Positions 9,924 to 17,344 are shown, counted from the first letter of the stretch. The stretch is 64,000 nucleotides of DNA from Nanosynbacter sp. (GCA_015257485.1 JABZKC010000001.1:1-64000), one strand, 5' to 3'. Program-made: numbers and translations. Notes: a model not told the origin generated them from the sequence alone.

Positions 9924-10715
9924 CTAATTATCTTGTCCGAGTATTCTTCCATATCTGTCGAGCAAAAGTTTCGTGCTCAGCATTCTTTTTTGTCGATACT
10001 GCATGGTCGGACTTTTAATCTTTTTGGTTTTCTCAACTTCTTTCAGGATTTCTTCTTCTAAGCCATCTCTGTCTCGCGCCTTCGGCAAATCTGTTCCAAT
10101 CAATTTTCCATCTTCGAAAGTCCGCGTCCCCACCGTTACAATCTTGCCCAAATCACTTTTTGGTACCCCCTCATCACTATATTCTTCCCCCCGTTCAACT
10201 TCCGCTCGTTCTGTCTCCAGATTTTTTTCTTGTTCAATCTGTGAATTTGCATTTTCAAAGCCTTGTATCTGCTCTGAATGAATTTGCATTGAGTTTACCT
10301 GTTCAAACTGCCCCTGCCCCGACACACCATTCGTCTGCACCCACTCTGGCACACCACTCGGCTGCATTCCCTCTGAGACGCCTCCTATTCGCATCTCCTC
10401 CGGAACACCGTTCATTTGCGCCTGCCCCGGCACACTATTCATCTGCGCCTGCATCGCCATCTGGCCCATCGCCATCTGTCCTCTGTCAAAACCGTTCGCC
10501 CCAGGCATTCCCTGAGCTTCAAACATTTGGTTCAGTCTCGCCACAGCTTCATCTTGCGTCAGCCCAGTTGGTACCTGTTCCGCCCCAAAATCACCCGAAA
10601 GCATCTGCCCCATCCCATCCGGTACCTGTTCCACTGAAGAAGAATTTAAGCCAGAAAAATCCTGTCGTTCTCGATCATTTACTCCAGAAACCTGCCCAAT
10701 ATTTTTCTGATCCAT
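9924..10715 (-). CDS. hypothetical low-complexity Gln/Met/Gly-rich protein
   Basis: A 263-aa protein of no recognised family. Residues 30-150 are rich in Gln, Met, Gly and Pro and contain about five degenerate repeats built on QMNGVP and MxxGVPE, which suggests a disordered region. The C-terminal 90 residues are charged and more regular (KSDLGKIVTVGTRTFEDG, then a basic tail), and may be the conserved part. There is no signal peptide or membrane segment. It sits just upstream of the VirD4-like ATPase on the same strand, so it may be a partner. The start is supported by an extended -10 box (TGC-TAAAAT) exactly 6 nt before the ATG. Confidence 0.6.
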   Translation of the reverse strand: MDQKNIGQVSGVNDRERQDFSGLNSSSVEQVPDGMGQMLSGDFGAEQVPTGLTQDEAVARLNQMFEAQGMPGANGFDRGQMAMGQMAMQAQMNSVPGQAQMNGVPEEMRIGGVSEGMQPSGVPEWVQTNGVSGQGQFEQVNSMQIHSEQIQGFENANSQIEQEKNLETERAEVERGEEYSDEGVPKSDLGKIVTVGTRTFEDGKLIGTDLPKARDRDGLEEEILKEVEKTKKIKSPTMQYRQKRMLSTKLLLDRYGRILGQDN

Positions 10716-10721
10716 GCCCCT

Positions 10722-10730
10722 ATTTTAGCA
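10722..10730 (-). promoter_or_regulatory. extended -10 promoter, leaderless gene
   Basis: TGC-TAAAAT on the minus strand, with the -10 at 10722-10727, lies 6 nt upstream of the ATG at 10713-10715. A leaderless transcript is expected. Confidence 0.6.
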
Positions 10731-10750
10731 TAAACACTATGAAAAAAATA

Positions 10751-11107
10751 CTATTTCACCATCTTGGTGAACACAAAAAATAACAAACCAACAAAAAATG
10801 CCGGTAAGAAAATCAAAACCAGCAAATTCGTCACACTTGAAGCCACCAAAATCAACAACATAATCGGGTACATCGCAATAATTCCCGCCTTAAAATAGTC
10901 CGTCTGTGTAGTTCTGTTTTTTAGAAAAACTACCTTCAAAAACAGGTTCATCACCCAGGTAATAATTCCAAAAACCAGAACATAAAGCAGCACAAAAGCC
11001 AGCATAATCCCTAGCGGGCCGACCATCATTGGTGTAGTAGTGAAGAGCATAACTACCAAAATAACCAAAGAAATTAAGCTTGAAATTCCGATCAATAGAT
11101 TAACCAT
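10751..11107 (-). CDS. hypothetical membrane protein, three or four spans
   Basis: A 118-aa hydrophobic protein with about four closely spaced membrane segments (VNLLIGISSLISLVILVVML, then two around residues 30-55, and one or two at the C-terminus). No family was recognised. The ATG at 11107 is chosen over the in-frame TTG at 11125, because the codons between them contain TATAAT (11114-11119) exactly 6 nt before the ATG and therefore form the promoter. A second, stronger promoter about 300 nt upstream drives a structured RNA that could read through into this gene. Confidence 0.6.
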   Translation of the reverse strand: MVNLLIGISSLISLVILVVMLFTTTPMMVGPLGIMLAFVLLYVLVFGIITWVMNLFLKVVFLKNRTTQTDYFKAGIIAMYPIMLLILVASSVTNLLVLIFLPAFFVGLLFFVFTKMVK

Positions 11108-11113
11108 AAGACT

Positions 11114-11119
11114 ATTATA
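11114..11119 (-). promoter_or_regulatory. -10 box, leaderless membrane-protein gene
   Basis: TATAAT on the minus strand, exactly 6 nt before the ATG at 11105-11107. Confidence 0.6.
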
Positions 11120-11406
11120 AAGCAATTTCCTATTCCCTCCCAGAAATATTTCCTAATGCTTCGATTTTCCATAAATTTATCTAATGTACGATGGAAAATA
11201 CCATAGTCAAGCGGGTGGTTATCTGGCAAAAACATAACTATAAACCACAACCATCACCGCTTGAAATTGACCGCTCCACTTTTAGTGGGGCAAAAGATCA
11301 GCCTCAGCTGATACGCCAGAAAATCTGGCTAACGTAGTCTTCGTCACTACATTGATCTTTCTCCTAATTGTTAATGTGTTGTTTATTTGTATTTTTGTCT
11401 TTCGAC
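11115..11406 (-). ncRNA. structured RNA or long 5' leader, unknown class
   Basis: An RNA starting near 11406 from the promoter at 11413-11441 would fold strongly. It has a 5' UGUC-GAAA-GACA hairpin (11396-11407) and a closed multi-branch unit (11293-11298 pairs with 11355-11360) that encloses hairpins GTAGT/ACTAC, GCCAGA/TCTGGC and CAGC/GCTG. These are followed by CCCCAC/GTGGAG, a long rod (11207-11214 with 11257-11264, and 11215-11220 with 11243-11248) and an 8-bp hairpin TTTTCCAT/ATGGAAAA. No U tract follows, so it may be the leader of the membrane-protein gene. The TCTGGC strand has a second possible partner at 11222-11227, as in a switch. No known RNA class was recognised. Confidence 0.6.
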
Positions 11407-11412
11407 ATTCTT

Positions 11413-11441
11413 ATAGTATCACGGGTGTATATTTTATGCAA
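11413..11441 (-). promoter_or_regulatory. promoter of the structured RNA
   Basis: TTGCAT (11436-11441), a 17-base spacer and an extended -10 TGA-TACTAT (11413-11418) on the minus strand. From here to about 11880 the sequence is AT-rich, with no gene or RNA visible to me. Confidence 0.75.
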
Positions 11442-11883
11442 GCCTTTTTTGCTTAGATTTTAAGTATAAAATACAACAATAATAATCACCTATCTGTTAG
11501 ATCCCAAATATCTAAAACATTCACTATTGTACAAAATACTACAAAAAAGCCTAAAAATTCTATGTTGTAATTAATAACATACCAAAATACAACATAAATC
11601 CGATTATTATTCACAAAAATTTCCTTCTAAAATCAAAAAGTAGAAGCTTTATCTTTAATCCTAAAATCTTTTGATTTTCAAAAAAATTAGACGCTATACT
11701 TCATATTGTTTAGAATAAAAAATCCCCACATTTCCCTTTTCCAAATATCGATCAAAAATATATTAGTAAGCATTAATTAAGATTTTCAAATACCAATCGA
11801 AAAACTAATCCCATTTCATCACAAAAAAACTATAGTGGATAATTTCCGTCTAAAAACCCACCACAAAACTTTATTTATAAAAA

Positions 11884-11897
11884 ACGCCTAAATTAGG
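11884..11897 (-). terminator. second terminator hairpin, minus strand
   Basis: GCCTAATTTAGGC is followed on the minus strand by GTTTTTT. It lies just past the terminator of the small RNA at 11903-12016 and probably backs it up. Confidence 0.6.
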
Positions 11898-11902
11898 CAA
11901 AA

Positions 11903-12016
11903 TAAAAAAAGAAATCGGTCAAACTGCGAGGAATACCGATTTCTTTTGTAGAGTGTGGAGTTTTTTGGCTATATTGTTTGTTTTTGGCTTGTGAACAATT
12001 TTATTATTCAAAAGCT
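11903..12016 (-). ncRNA. small RNA of about 110 nt, unknown class
   Basis: A consensus promoter (TTGACA-17-TATTAT, 12023-12051) and a perfect terminator define a short transcript. The terminator has an 11-bp stem AAGAAATCGGT / ACCGATTTCTT at about 11910-11945, followed by TTTTTTT. There is no ATG. A 30-codon frame beginning with TTG at 12011 runs into the terminator stem, but its possible ribosome site AGAGGT lies upstream of the predicted start of transcription, so coding is unlikely. The 5' half is A-rich and weakly structured. The promoter matches the rRNA promoter, which suggests an abundant RNA. Confidence 0.65.
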
Positions 12017-12022
12017 ACCTCT

Positions 12023-12051
12023 ATAATACCGCTTCAAAACGCTAATGTCAA
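12023..12051 (-). promoter_or_regulatory. strong promoter of the small RNA
   Basis: TTGACA (12046-12051), 17 bases, TATTAT (12023-12028) on the minus strand. The hexamers and spacing are the same as in the 16S promoter at 215-243. Confidence 0.85.
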
Positions 12052-12269
12052 CATATTTTTGAATAATTTTTTTACAATTTTGCCCTATTTTTTAGTTTTC
12101 CACATCTACCCCTGTTAGCTCTGTATACTATTTTTGAACAATTTTAGTTTTACTTGAACACATTTTTTATTATTTTGAGCTATTTTAAGTCATCCACCCC
12201 TGTTGGACTTAATTTTACATTTTTTATTTTCAATCAAAATCCTTTTTCAGTTATTTTTTTATTTAAAAA

Positions 12270-12300
12270 CATAAAAAATAGCCTCGAAAAAGGCCATTAA
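12270..12300 (-). terminator. tmRNA terminator
   Basis: An imperfect hairpin built on GCCT / AGGC with flanking AAT / ATT, followed on the minus strand by TATTTTTTATG, just past the tmRNA 3' end. From here to 12060 no gene is visible; there is one weak hairpin around 12188-12212. Confidence 0.6.
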
Positions 12301-12308
12301 AAATCGAT

Positions 12309-12659
12309 TGGTGGAGCTGCCGGATACTGCCTCCGGGTCCGAAAAATCTTCATAATATCATTCTACATGCATAGTTATTTATTTCATCTTGGTTTATATC
12401 TATAGCGACAAATAACAAAACTATAGATTACCATGACTGATTTTCGATCCCAGCCTCGTCACTGTCCGGAATCTATTCTCGTAAATCTAATAATCTAACT
12501 ACTACGAAAACTTGGAGTTAGACCAGCCTATATTAAATTAGGCAAAAGCAGGTGCATAAAGCACATGCTTGGAAGTATTTTCTTCACTTTTTCAATACTT
12601 ACGGTATCAATCGTCATGCCTGATATCTGTTAATAATCCGTCTAAGCTTTGTCAGCCCC
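12309..12659 (-). ncRNA. ssrA: transfer-messenger RNA
   Basis: tmRNA rescues stalled ribosomes together with SmpB and tags the unfinished protein. The 5' end GGGGCTGAC pairs with CAGCTCC of the 3' end, which finishes in an encoded CCA, as in the tRNA-like domain. The length of 351 nt is normal. A reading frame that fits the tag runs from about 12585 to the TAA at 12538 and ends EENTSKHVLYAPAFA. The exact resume codon is uncertain. The Ala-Phe-Ala ending recalls mycoplasma tags more than the usual Leu-Ala-Ala. A -10 box (TGA-TATAAT, 12670-12675) lies just upstream. Confidence 0.93.
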
Positions 12660-12669
12660 AACTAATCCA

Positions 12670-12678
12670 ATTATATCA
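12670..12678 (-). promoter_or_regulatory. tmRNA promoter, extended -10
   Basis: TGA-TATAAT on the minus strand, with the -10 at 12670-12675, 10 nt before the mature 5' end of tmRNA. No convincing -35 was seen. Confidence 0.65.
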
Positions 12679-12761
12679 TATAAAGATCGATTACACTCTA
12701 TTATTCCCCCAATCTTGCCCTAGTTAGCCACCCCTCGCTCATTCTGCGAAAAAATACTAAG

Positions 12762-12795
12762 CATAAGCAAGTTATCAAAAGCATAAGCAAGTTAT
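12762..12795. repeat. paired 14-base repeat, copy pair 2
   Basis: CATAAGCAAGTTAT at 12762-12775 and 12782-12795 (20-base period), the same pair as at 1593-1627. It ends 117 nt before the comM start, a distance close to the 113 nt seen for the other pair and its gene. Confidence 0.8.
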
Positions 12796-12876
12796 GATTT
12801 AACTTATTTATTTATCTCCTACCTCTTAAATCCCTACTCAAAATTTATTTTTCTCATCACCAAAATCATCATTTTC

Positions 12877-12905
12877 TTGGCATTTTTAACAAAACGATTC
12901 ATTAT
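12877..12905 (+). promoter_or_regulatory. comM promoter
   Basis: TTGGCA (12877-12882), 17 bases, CATTAT (12900-12905), then 6 nt to the comM ATG. A leaderless message is predicted. Confidence 0.65.
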
Positions 12906-12911
12906 AAAAAT

Positions 12912-14492
12912 ATGAATGTTAAAGTTTTTACCGCCATCCCCACCGGCTATTCTGGACAACTTATTGAAGTTGAAGGCACCACCAATAAAGGTCTCCCGAG
13001 TTTTAATCTCGTGGGTATGGGTGATAAAACTATTCTTGAATCTAGAGAACGCGTTCGCAGTGCCATCATGAATTCAGATTTCTCTTTTCCAAAGCACAAA
13101 ATCACTATCAATCTCGCCCCTGCTGATCTTATTAAAAGTGGCTCTTCTCTGGATTTGCCCATCGCTATCAACATTTTAATTCTCGCTAAACAACTTCGTG
13201 AAGAAGATATCAAAGGCCTCTTTTTTACCGGCGAGTTATCCCTTGACGGCAGCTTAAAGCCAGTTAAGGGCATTCTAAACATTATCGAAACCGCTAAAAC
13301 ACACGGATTCAAACAAATTTTTCTTCCCGCCGCTTCCGCTACCAAGTCTACTCTTATTCAAGACATCGAAATTTACCCCGTACGAACCCTTAAACAGCTT
13401 TTTCTCCACCTCAAACATCAAATTTATATCCCGCCACTTGATGGTTCAAGTCAAATTTCCCCTCCAGGCCTCACATCGATTTCAGAAAAGAACTCTACTC
13501 CTGCCCTCATCTCTTCTCTTAGCTCCTCTTTCTGCGCCCTTGACCAAATCCAGGGTCTCGATTTTGCCAAGCGCGCTCTTATCCTAGCTATCGCCGGGCA
13601 TCACAATCTTCTTCTCTCTGGTCCACCAGGTAGTGGTAAAACTTTGCTCGCGAGTGCAGCCAAAGATCTACTTCCGCCACCTAGCCCCACAGAGCTCATT
13701 TCGATTTACAAAATTCATGGTCTCACTACCGAACTTGATCAAATCCCTCAAAAACGCCCCTTTCGTCAGCCCCACCACAGTAGTTCCGCCTGCTCCATTA
13801 TTGGTGGTGGAAGCCCCATAACTCCAGGTGAAATTTCCCTTGCACATCTCGGCATTCTTTTTCTAGATGAATTACCCGAATTTCCCCGCTCTGTACTTGA
13901 GGCTATGCGTCAGCCACTCGAAGACCACCAAATCTCGATTTCTCGCGCCAAAGAACGCGCCACTTTTCCCGCCAACTTCACACTTTTTGCCACCATGAAC
14001 CCCTGCCCCTGTGGTTACTATGGTTCGCACATCAAACCCTGCACCTGCACCCCCACTCAAATTCACAATTACACCAAACATCTCAGTGGCCCAATTTTTG
14101 ACCGCATCGACATCAAGCTTCATCTTCCCTATCTCGATCAAAATCTCCTCATCGATCACCTCTCCACTAAATCACCTCCAGAGAATTCCGCCAAAAATCT
14201 CCACTTCTATCAAAATAAAATCTGTCAAATTACCCAACTTCAAGCTGAACGCTACCATTCTCTAGAAAAATTCAACGGCACCCTCACGTCTGCTGAGATT
14301 TCTCAATACATTCACCTAAACTCAACCCTAAAAACCGAATTAAAACGCGCTACAGAAACCTTTAAGCTTTCCTCTCGCGCCATCATCAAAATTATCAAAC
14401 TCAGCCGCACTATCGCCGATTATGATAACTCACCAGAAATCAAACTCGAACATCTCAAGGAAGCCATCTGCTTTGCTACCTTTTCACCCTGA
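12912..14492 (+). CDS. comM: ComM/YifB-family Mg-chelatase-like AAA+ ATPase
   Basis: A 526-aa AAA+ protein of the ComM (YifB) family, which acts as a hexameric branch-migration helicase that helps integrate incoming DNA during natural transformation. The N-terminal Lon-protease-like fold covers about 1-170. The Mg-chelatase-type ATPase follows, with Walker A GPPGSGKT at about 237-244, Walker B LFLDELPEF, and the family sequence REPH-like FRQPHHSSS. The C-terminal domain is at 430-526. A cysteine cluster (CPCGYYG, CTC) typical of the family is present. The start lies 6 nt after a -10 box. A pilus operon elsewhere in the window makes competence plausible. infC follows from its own promoter. Confidence 0.95.
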   Translation: MNVKVFTAIPTGYSGQLIEVEGTTNKGLPSFNLVGMGDKTILESRERVRSAIMNSDFSFPKHKITINLAPADLIKSGSSLDLPIAINILILAKQLREEDIKGLFFTGELSLDGSLKPVKGILNIIETAKTHGFKQIFLPAASATKSTLIQDIEIYPVRTLKQLFLHLKHQIYIPPLDGSSQISPPGLTSISEKNSTPALISSLSSSFCALDQIQGLDFAKRALILAIAGHHNLLLSGPPGSGKTLLASAAKDLLPPPSPTELISIYKIHGLTTELDQIPQKRPFRQPHHSSSACSIIGGGSPITPGEISLAHLGILFLDELPEFPRSVLEAMRQPLEDHQISISRAKERATFPANFTLFATMNPCPCGYYGSHIKPCTCTPTQIHNYTKHLSGPIFDRIDIKLHLPYLDQNLLIDHLSTKSPPENSAKNLHFYQNKICQITQLQAERYHSLEKFNGTLTSAEISQYIHLNSTLKTELKRATETFKLSSRAIIKIIKLSRTIADYDNSPEIKLEHLKEAICFATFSP

Positions 14493-14500
14493 TTTACCCC

Positions 14501-14529
14501 TTGAAAATCCCTAAAATTTTTGTTATAAT
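14501..14529 (+). promoter_or_regulatory. infC operon promoter
   Basis: TTGAAA (14501-14506), 17 bases, TATAAT (14524-14529). Transcription should begin near 14536, directly after comM. This rules out any infC start codon upstream of that point. Confidence 0.85.
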
Positions 14530-14560
14530 TCACCCTAAGGTTAAAAAGAAAGGAATCAAC

Positions 14561-15082
14561 ATTAGTACTAAAACTTCACGCACCAAAATCAATGGAGAAA
14601 TCCGCTATGAACAGGTACGCGTTATTGGCACTAATGGAGAGCAGCTTGGCATCATGTCAAGCAAAGAAGCTCAGGTTCTGGCCCGGGAGCAAGGTGTCGA
14701 CCTCGTCGAAATCGCAGGTAATGCCGCCCCTCCGGTCGTTAAAATCATCGATTGGGGTAAATATCAATACCAAAAGATGAAAGAAGAGGCTAAAAATCGT
14801 AAAAAAGCTCGTGAAAAACAATCCGAGCTTAAACAAATGAAGATTGGTCTCAAAATCAGCGACAATGACCTCAACATTAAAATCCGCAAAATTAAGAGTT
14901 TTCTCGAAGATGGCGATCACTGCCGTATTATCATTACCTTCAAGGGTCGTGAAATGGCACACAAAGAAATTGGTTCTCAACTTCTTGATCGTATCCTCGG
15001 ACAAATGGCCGATTATGCCACTGTTGAAGGAAAACCACAATTTGCTGGACGCAACTTATCAGTCGGAGTACGAAAAAAGTAA
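14561..15082 (+). CDS. infC: translation initiation factor IF-3, AUU start
   Basis: IF-3 binds the 30S subunit, blocks premature 50S joining and checks the start codon. The N-domain is marked by INGEIRYEQVRVIG and the C-domain by EMAHKEIGSQLL. I place the start at ATT 14561, with AAAGGA 6-7 nt before it. The only longer reading begins at the TTG that forms the -35 box of its own promoter and so is not transcribed. An AUU start is the classic autoregulatory feature of infC in other bacteria, where IF-3 rejects its own start codon. From that start the protein has 173 residues, the normal size. The gene heads the infC-rpmI-rplT-rpmB cluster. Confidence 0.95.
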   Translation: MSTKTSRTKINGEIRYEQVRVIGTNGEQLGIMSSKEAQVLAREQGVDLVEIAGNAAPPVVKIIDWGKYQYQKMKEEAKNRKKAREKQSELKQMKIGLKISDNDLNIKIRKIKSFLEDGDHCRIIITFKGREMAHKEIGSQLLDRILGQMADYATVEGKPQFAGRNLSVGVRKK

Positions 15083-15144
15083 TTTCCTACTTTCAAGGTT
15101 CCCTGATCGCACATTGAATACTAAATTAACTAAAAGGAAAGCCT

Positions 15145-15339
15145 ATGCCAAAGCTTAAAACTCACAAAGGTACCGCTAAGCGTATTAAAATTTCCGGCAC
15201 CGGTAAATTAATCCGCGAACGCGCCTATGGCAACCACATTCTTGCCAAAAAATCTAAAGCCCGCAAACGTAACATGAAGACTGCTGGTGCAGTCGAGGGT
15301 AAGATTGCTAAAAATATTAAAAGCGCATTAGGAGTTTAA
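15145..15339 (+). CDS. rpmI: 50S ribosomal protein L35
   Basis: A 64-aa basic protein starting [15 protein letters not shown], the L35 signature, with full normal length. AAAGGAA lies before the ATG. The order infC-rpmI-rplT is the usual bacterial one, in which L20 often regulates the operon. No obvious L20-binding leader was identified in the 62 nt after infC. Confidence 0.98.
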   Translation: MPKLKTHKGTAKRIKISGTGKLIRERAYGNHILAKKSKARKRNMKTAGAVEGKIAKNIKSALGV

Positions 15340-15341
15340 TC

Positions 15342-15695
15342 ATGAGAATCAAAAGAGGTGTTGCCGCACGCGCAAAACATAAGAAAATTCTAGCTGCCGC
15401 TAAGGGTATGCAACATTATCGCACCCGCAGCTTCCGTCTAGCTAAACAAGGTGTTATTAAGGCCCTTCGCTACGCTTACCGCGACCGCCGTAATCGTAAA
15501 CGCGATCTTCGTGCTCTTTGGATCACCCGTATCAATAACGCCGCTCACCAATATGATTTGAACTATTCTCAACTCATCAATGGTATGAAAAAGCAAAATA
15601 TCGCTGTTGATCGCAAGATCTTGGCCGAATTAGCTGTCAACCAACCAGCTGCCTTCCAAGCAATTGTCGAACAAGTTAAAAAGGAGATCAAATAA
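15342..15695 (+). CDS. rplT: 50S ribosomal protein L20
   Basis: A 117-aa basic protein with L20 motifs ([23 protein letters not shown]), a factor for early 50S assembly. It starts 2 nt after the rpmI stop and its stop overlaps the rpmB start (TAATG), so the three genes are translationally coupled. Confidence 0.98.
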   Translation: MRIKRGVAARAKHKKILAAAKGMQHYRTRSFRLAKQGVIKALRYAYRDRRNRKRDLRALWITRINNAAHQYDLNYSQLINGMKKQNIAVDRKILAELAVNQPAAFQAIVEQVKKEIK

Positions 15696-15886
15696 TGGCT
15701 ATTTGCGAAATTTCCGGTAAAGGAAAAATGTACGGTCATAATGTAAGCTTCTCCCAGCACAAGACCCGTAAAGTTTTCAAACCGAACATCCAAAAGAAAA
15801 CCCTCCTCATCGGTGGCAAGAAACTTAAGATCAATGTTAGTACCGCAGCTCTTCGTACTTTGAAGAAAAAAGGTTTGATCAAATAA
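15695..15886 (+). CDS. rpmB: 50S ribosomal protein L28
   Basis: A 63-aa protein starting [18 protein letters not shown] with the L28 C-terminus STAALRTLKKKGLI. L28 is more often paired with rpmG; here it ends the infC operon, coupled to rplT by a one-base overlap. The zinc-ligand cysteines found in some L28 forms are absent apart from Cys4. Confidence 0.95.
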   Translation: MAICEISGKGKMYGHNVSFSQHKTRKVFKPNIQKKTLLIGGKKLKINVSTAALRTLKKKGLIK

Positions 15887-15910
15887 TTTATTCATTTGGA
15901 TATAACAAAA

Positions 15911-15933
15911 TAGACCCGTAAGGGTCTATTTTT
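15911..15933. terminator. bidirectional terminator between rpmB and rnpB
   Basis: TAGACCC-GTAA-GGGTCTA with a T run on both strands. It ends the infC operon from the left and the rnpB transcript from the right. Confidence 0.9.
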
Positions 15934-15935
15934 AA

Positions 15936-16345
15936 GCTATCAGTAAGCCGGGTTTTGTAACTAAAAGGCGCAAATACTCTTATCACAAGTAAAACCACAA
16001 TAAAAGTTTCTTCCCTTTTTAGCCGATAATCATCTATCTAGATATTTTGTTGCCAAAATATTCAAGCGGTAAGCGTGCATCTTCGAACCAAAGTTTAGTA
16101 GCACTCCTTGCAGCCAGTAGGGTTTGCCATCAACCATGTCACCATGGATTGCCGTAAGCTCTTACCTTACACTTTTCACCCTTGCCCGAAGGCGGTATTG
16201 TCTCTGTGGTACTTTCCCTATTCTTCAATTTTTTAGGCCGAAGCCGTCTAAATTTTCGAACGGTCGCCATTAACGACTACTGCGTTCTATGCTGCCCGGA
16301 CTTTCCTCTTGGCTAAGCCAAGCGATTATCTTTCAAGCTCTACAT
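15936..16345 (-). ncRNA. rnpB: RNase P RNA
   Basis: The catalytic RNA of RNase P, which removes 5' leaders from tRNA precursors. The minus strand carries the universally conserved GAGGAAAGTCCGGGC near the 5' end (about 16298-16312) and ACAAAACCCGGCTTA at the 3' end (about 15946-15960). The length is about 400 nt. The exact 5' boundary and the P1 helix were not resolved, so both ends are approximate by about 10 nt. Confidence 0.93.
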
Positions 16346-16468
16346 CTATCTTATCACAATTTTTGTGATATTTTTATTACTCAATATTTATGGCCAAAGA
16401 TCCGTTTATCTACAAAGAATATCTTCACTGATTCTCTCCCATTTTCTCTAGTTTACCACAAGCGGCGT

Positions 16469-17344
16469 TTAAATCTTTTCAATCGTGTATTCGTCTAAAA
16501 CCGTATTTAATTCCGCATCCGCTACCTGATTTTGCTCTCGCCTCACGTGCGTAAATGCCACCGCGTCAAATCGCTGAATTAATTTCAAAATTTCCTCATA
16601 CACCGGCAAAATATCACTATTTTTCACTGTATAAATTCCGTTCATTTGATTTACCATCATCAAATTATCCGACACGAATTTCACAGTTTTAAATCCATAT
16701 TCTAATGCTTTATCAATCCCCACCTTCAAGCCATAATATTCTGCCAATCTCGAGGTAGCATAGCCAATAAATTCCCCACCTCGCGTTATTTCTTTGCCAT
16801 TTTCATCAATAATTACGTAACCAACCGCCGATGGCCCCGGATTTCCCCTCGATCCCCCATCAGTATAAATCGTCGCCCCCAGCGCCGCTGCCCTCGCGTC
16901 AATTCGATTCATTTTACTAATCTTCTTATGACCAAATTCCACGCTAACCACCGAGGCAGTATCATCCGCTAAGCGAAAATCCGAATTAACATCCGCCGAA
17001 AAACTTACATATTTATAAGCTGAATATTTCTCATTCAATTCTAGCTTTAAATCACCACTTTCCGCCAAAGTTATATCATATATGATATATAAATTATAAA
17101 TATTCGACCCATCACTTTGATTTGTAAAAGTAATTACATCACGAATTTTAATCGTCTCAATCTTTTGATTCAAAGTCTCAAAAATCATTCGCCCCATCGC
17201 CTCTTCCGGCTGTTCACCAAAATTTATCTTCCCCGCCGGCAAACTCCACATCACCGCATCGGAGTCGTCATGTAATACTTTTTTCAATAACAAAAAGCTG
17301 TCATCCTTTTTAATAATTCCGACTACTCTAACTTTTTGCTTCAT
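16469..17344 (-). CDS. Nudix-like domain fused to RNase HI
   Basis: A 291-aa two-domain protein. Residues 1-120 resemble a Nudix hydrolase, but the Nudix box is degenerate: where G-x5-E-x7-REUxEE is expected, the last element reads RMIFET, so two of the metal-binding glutamates are missing. Residues 150-285 are a ribonuclease HI domain with all four catalytic acids visible: YTDGG, LAEYYG, VSDN and NQVADAE. The RNase H half should cleave RNA in RNA-DNA hybrids; the Nudix half may only bind nucleotides. GGTGGG precedes the ATG. It is a single gene after a structured RNA. A second, stand-alone RNase HI lies at 47788-48243. Confidence 0.85.
   Translation of the reverse strand: MKQKVRVVGIIKKDDSFLLLKKVLHDDSDAVMWSLPAGKINFGEQPEEAMGRMIFETLNQKIETIKIRDVITFTNQSDGSNIYNLYIIYDITLAESGDLKLELNEKYSAYKYVSFSADVNSDFRLADDTASVVSVEFGHKKISKMNRIDARAAALGATIYTDGGSRGNPGPSAVGYVIIDENGKEITRGGEFIGYATSRLAEYYGLKVGIDKALEYGFKTVKFVSDNLMMVNQMNGIYTVKNSDILPVYEEILKLIQRFDAVAFTHVRREQNQVADAELNTVLDEYTIEKI

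Noticed and set aside
11460..11880. AT-rich desert with near-DnaA-box words (GTGGATAA near 11833, TTTTCCACA near 12099), considered as a replication origin.
   Set aside because: Only two imperfect boxes, no dnaA or dnaN gene nearby, and no array of spaced boxes.
11985..12011. A 30-codon frame starting at TTG 12011 inside the small transcription unit, considered as a small protein.
   Set aside because: The possible ribosome site lies upstream of the predicted transcript start, the start codon is weak, and the frame ends inside the terminator stem. I kept the unit as an RNA candidate.
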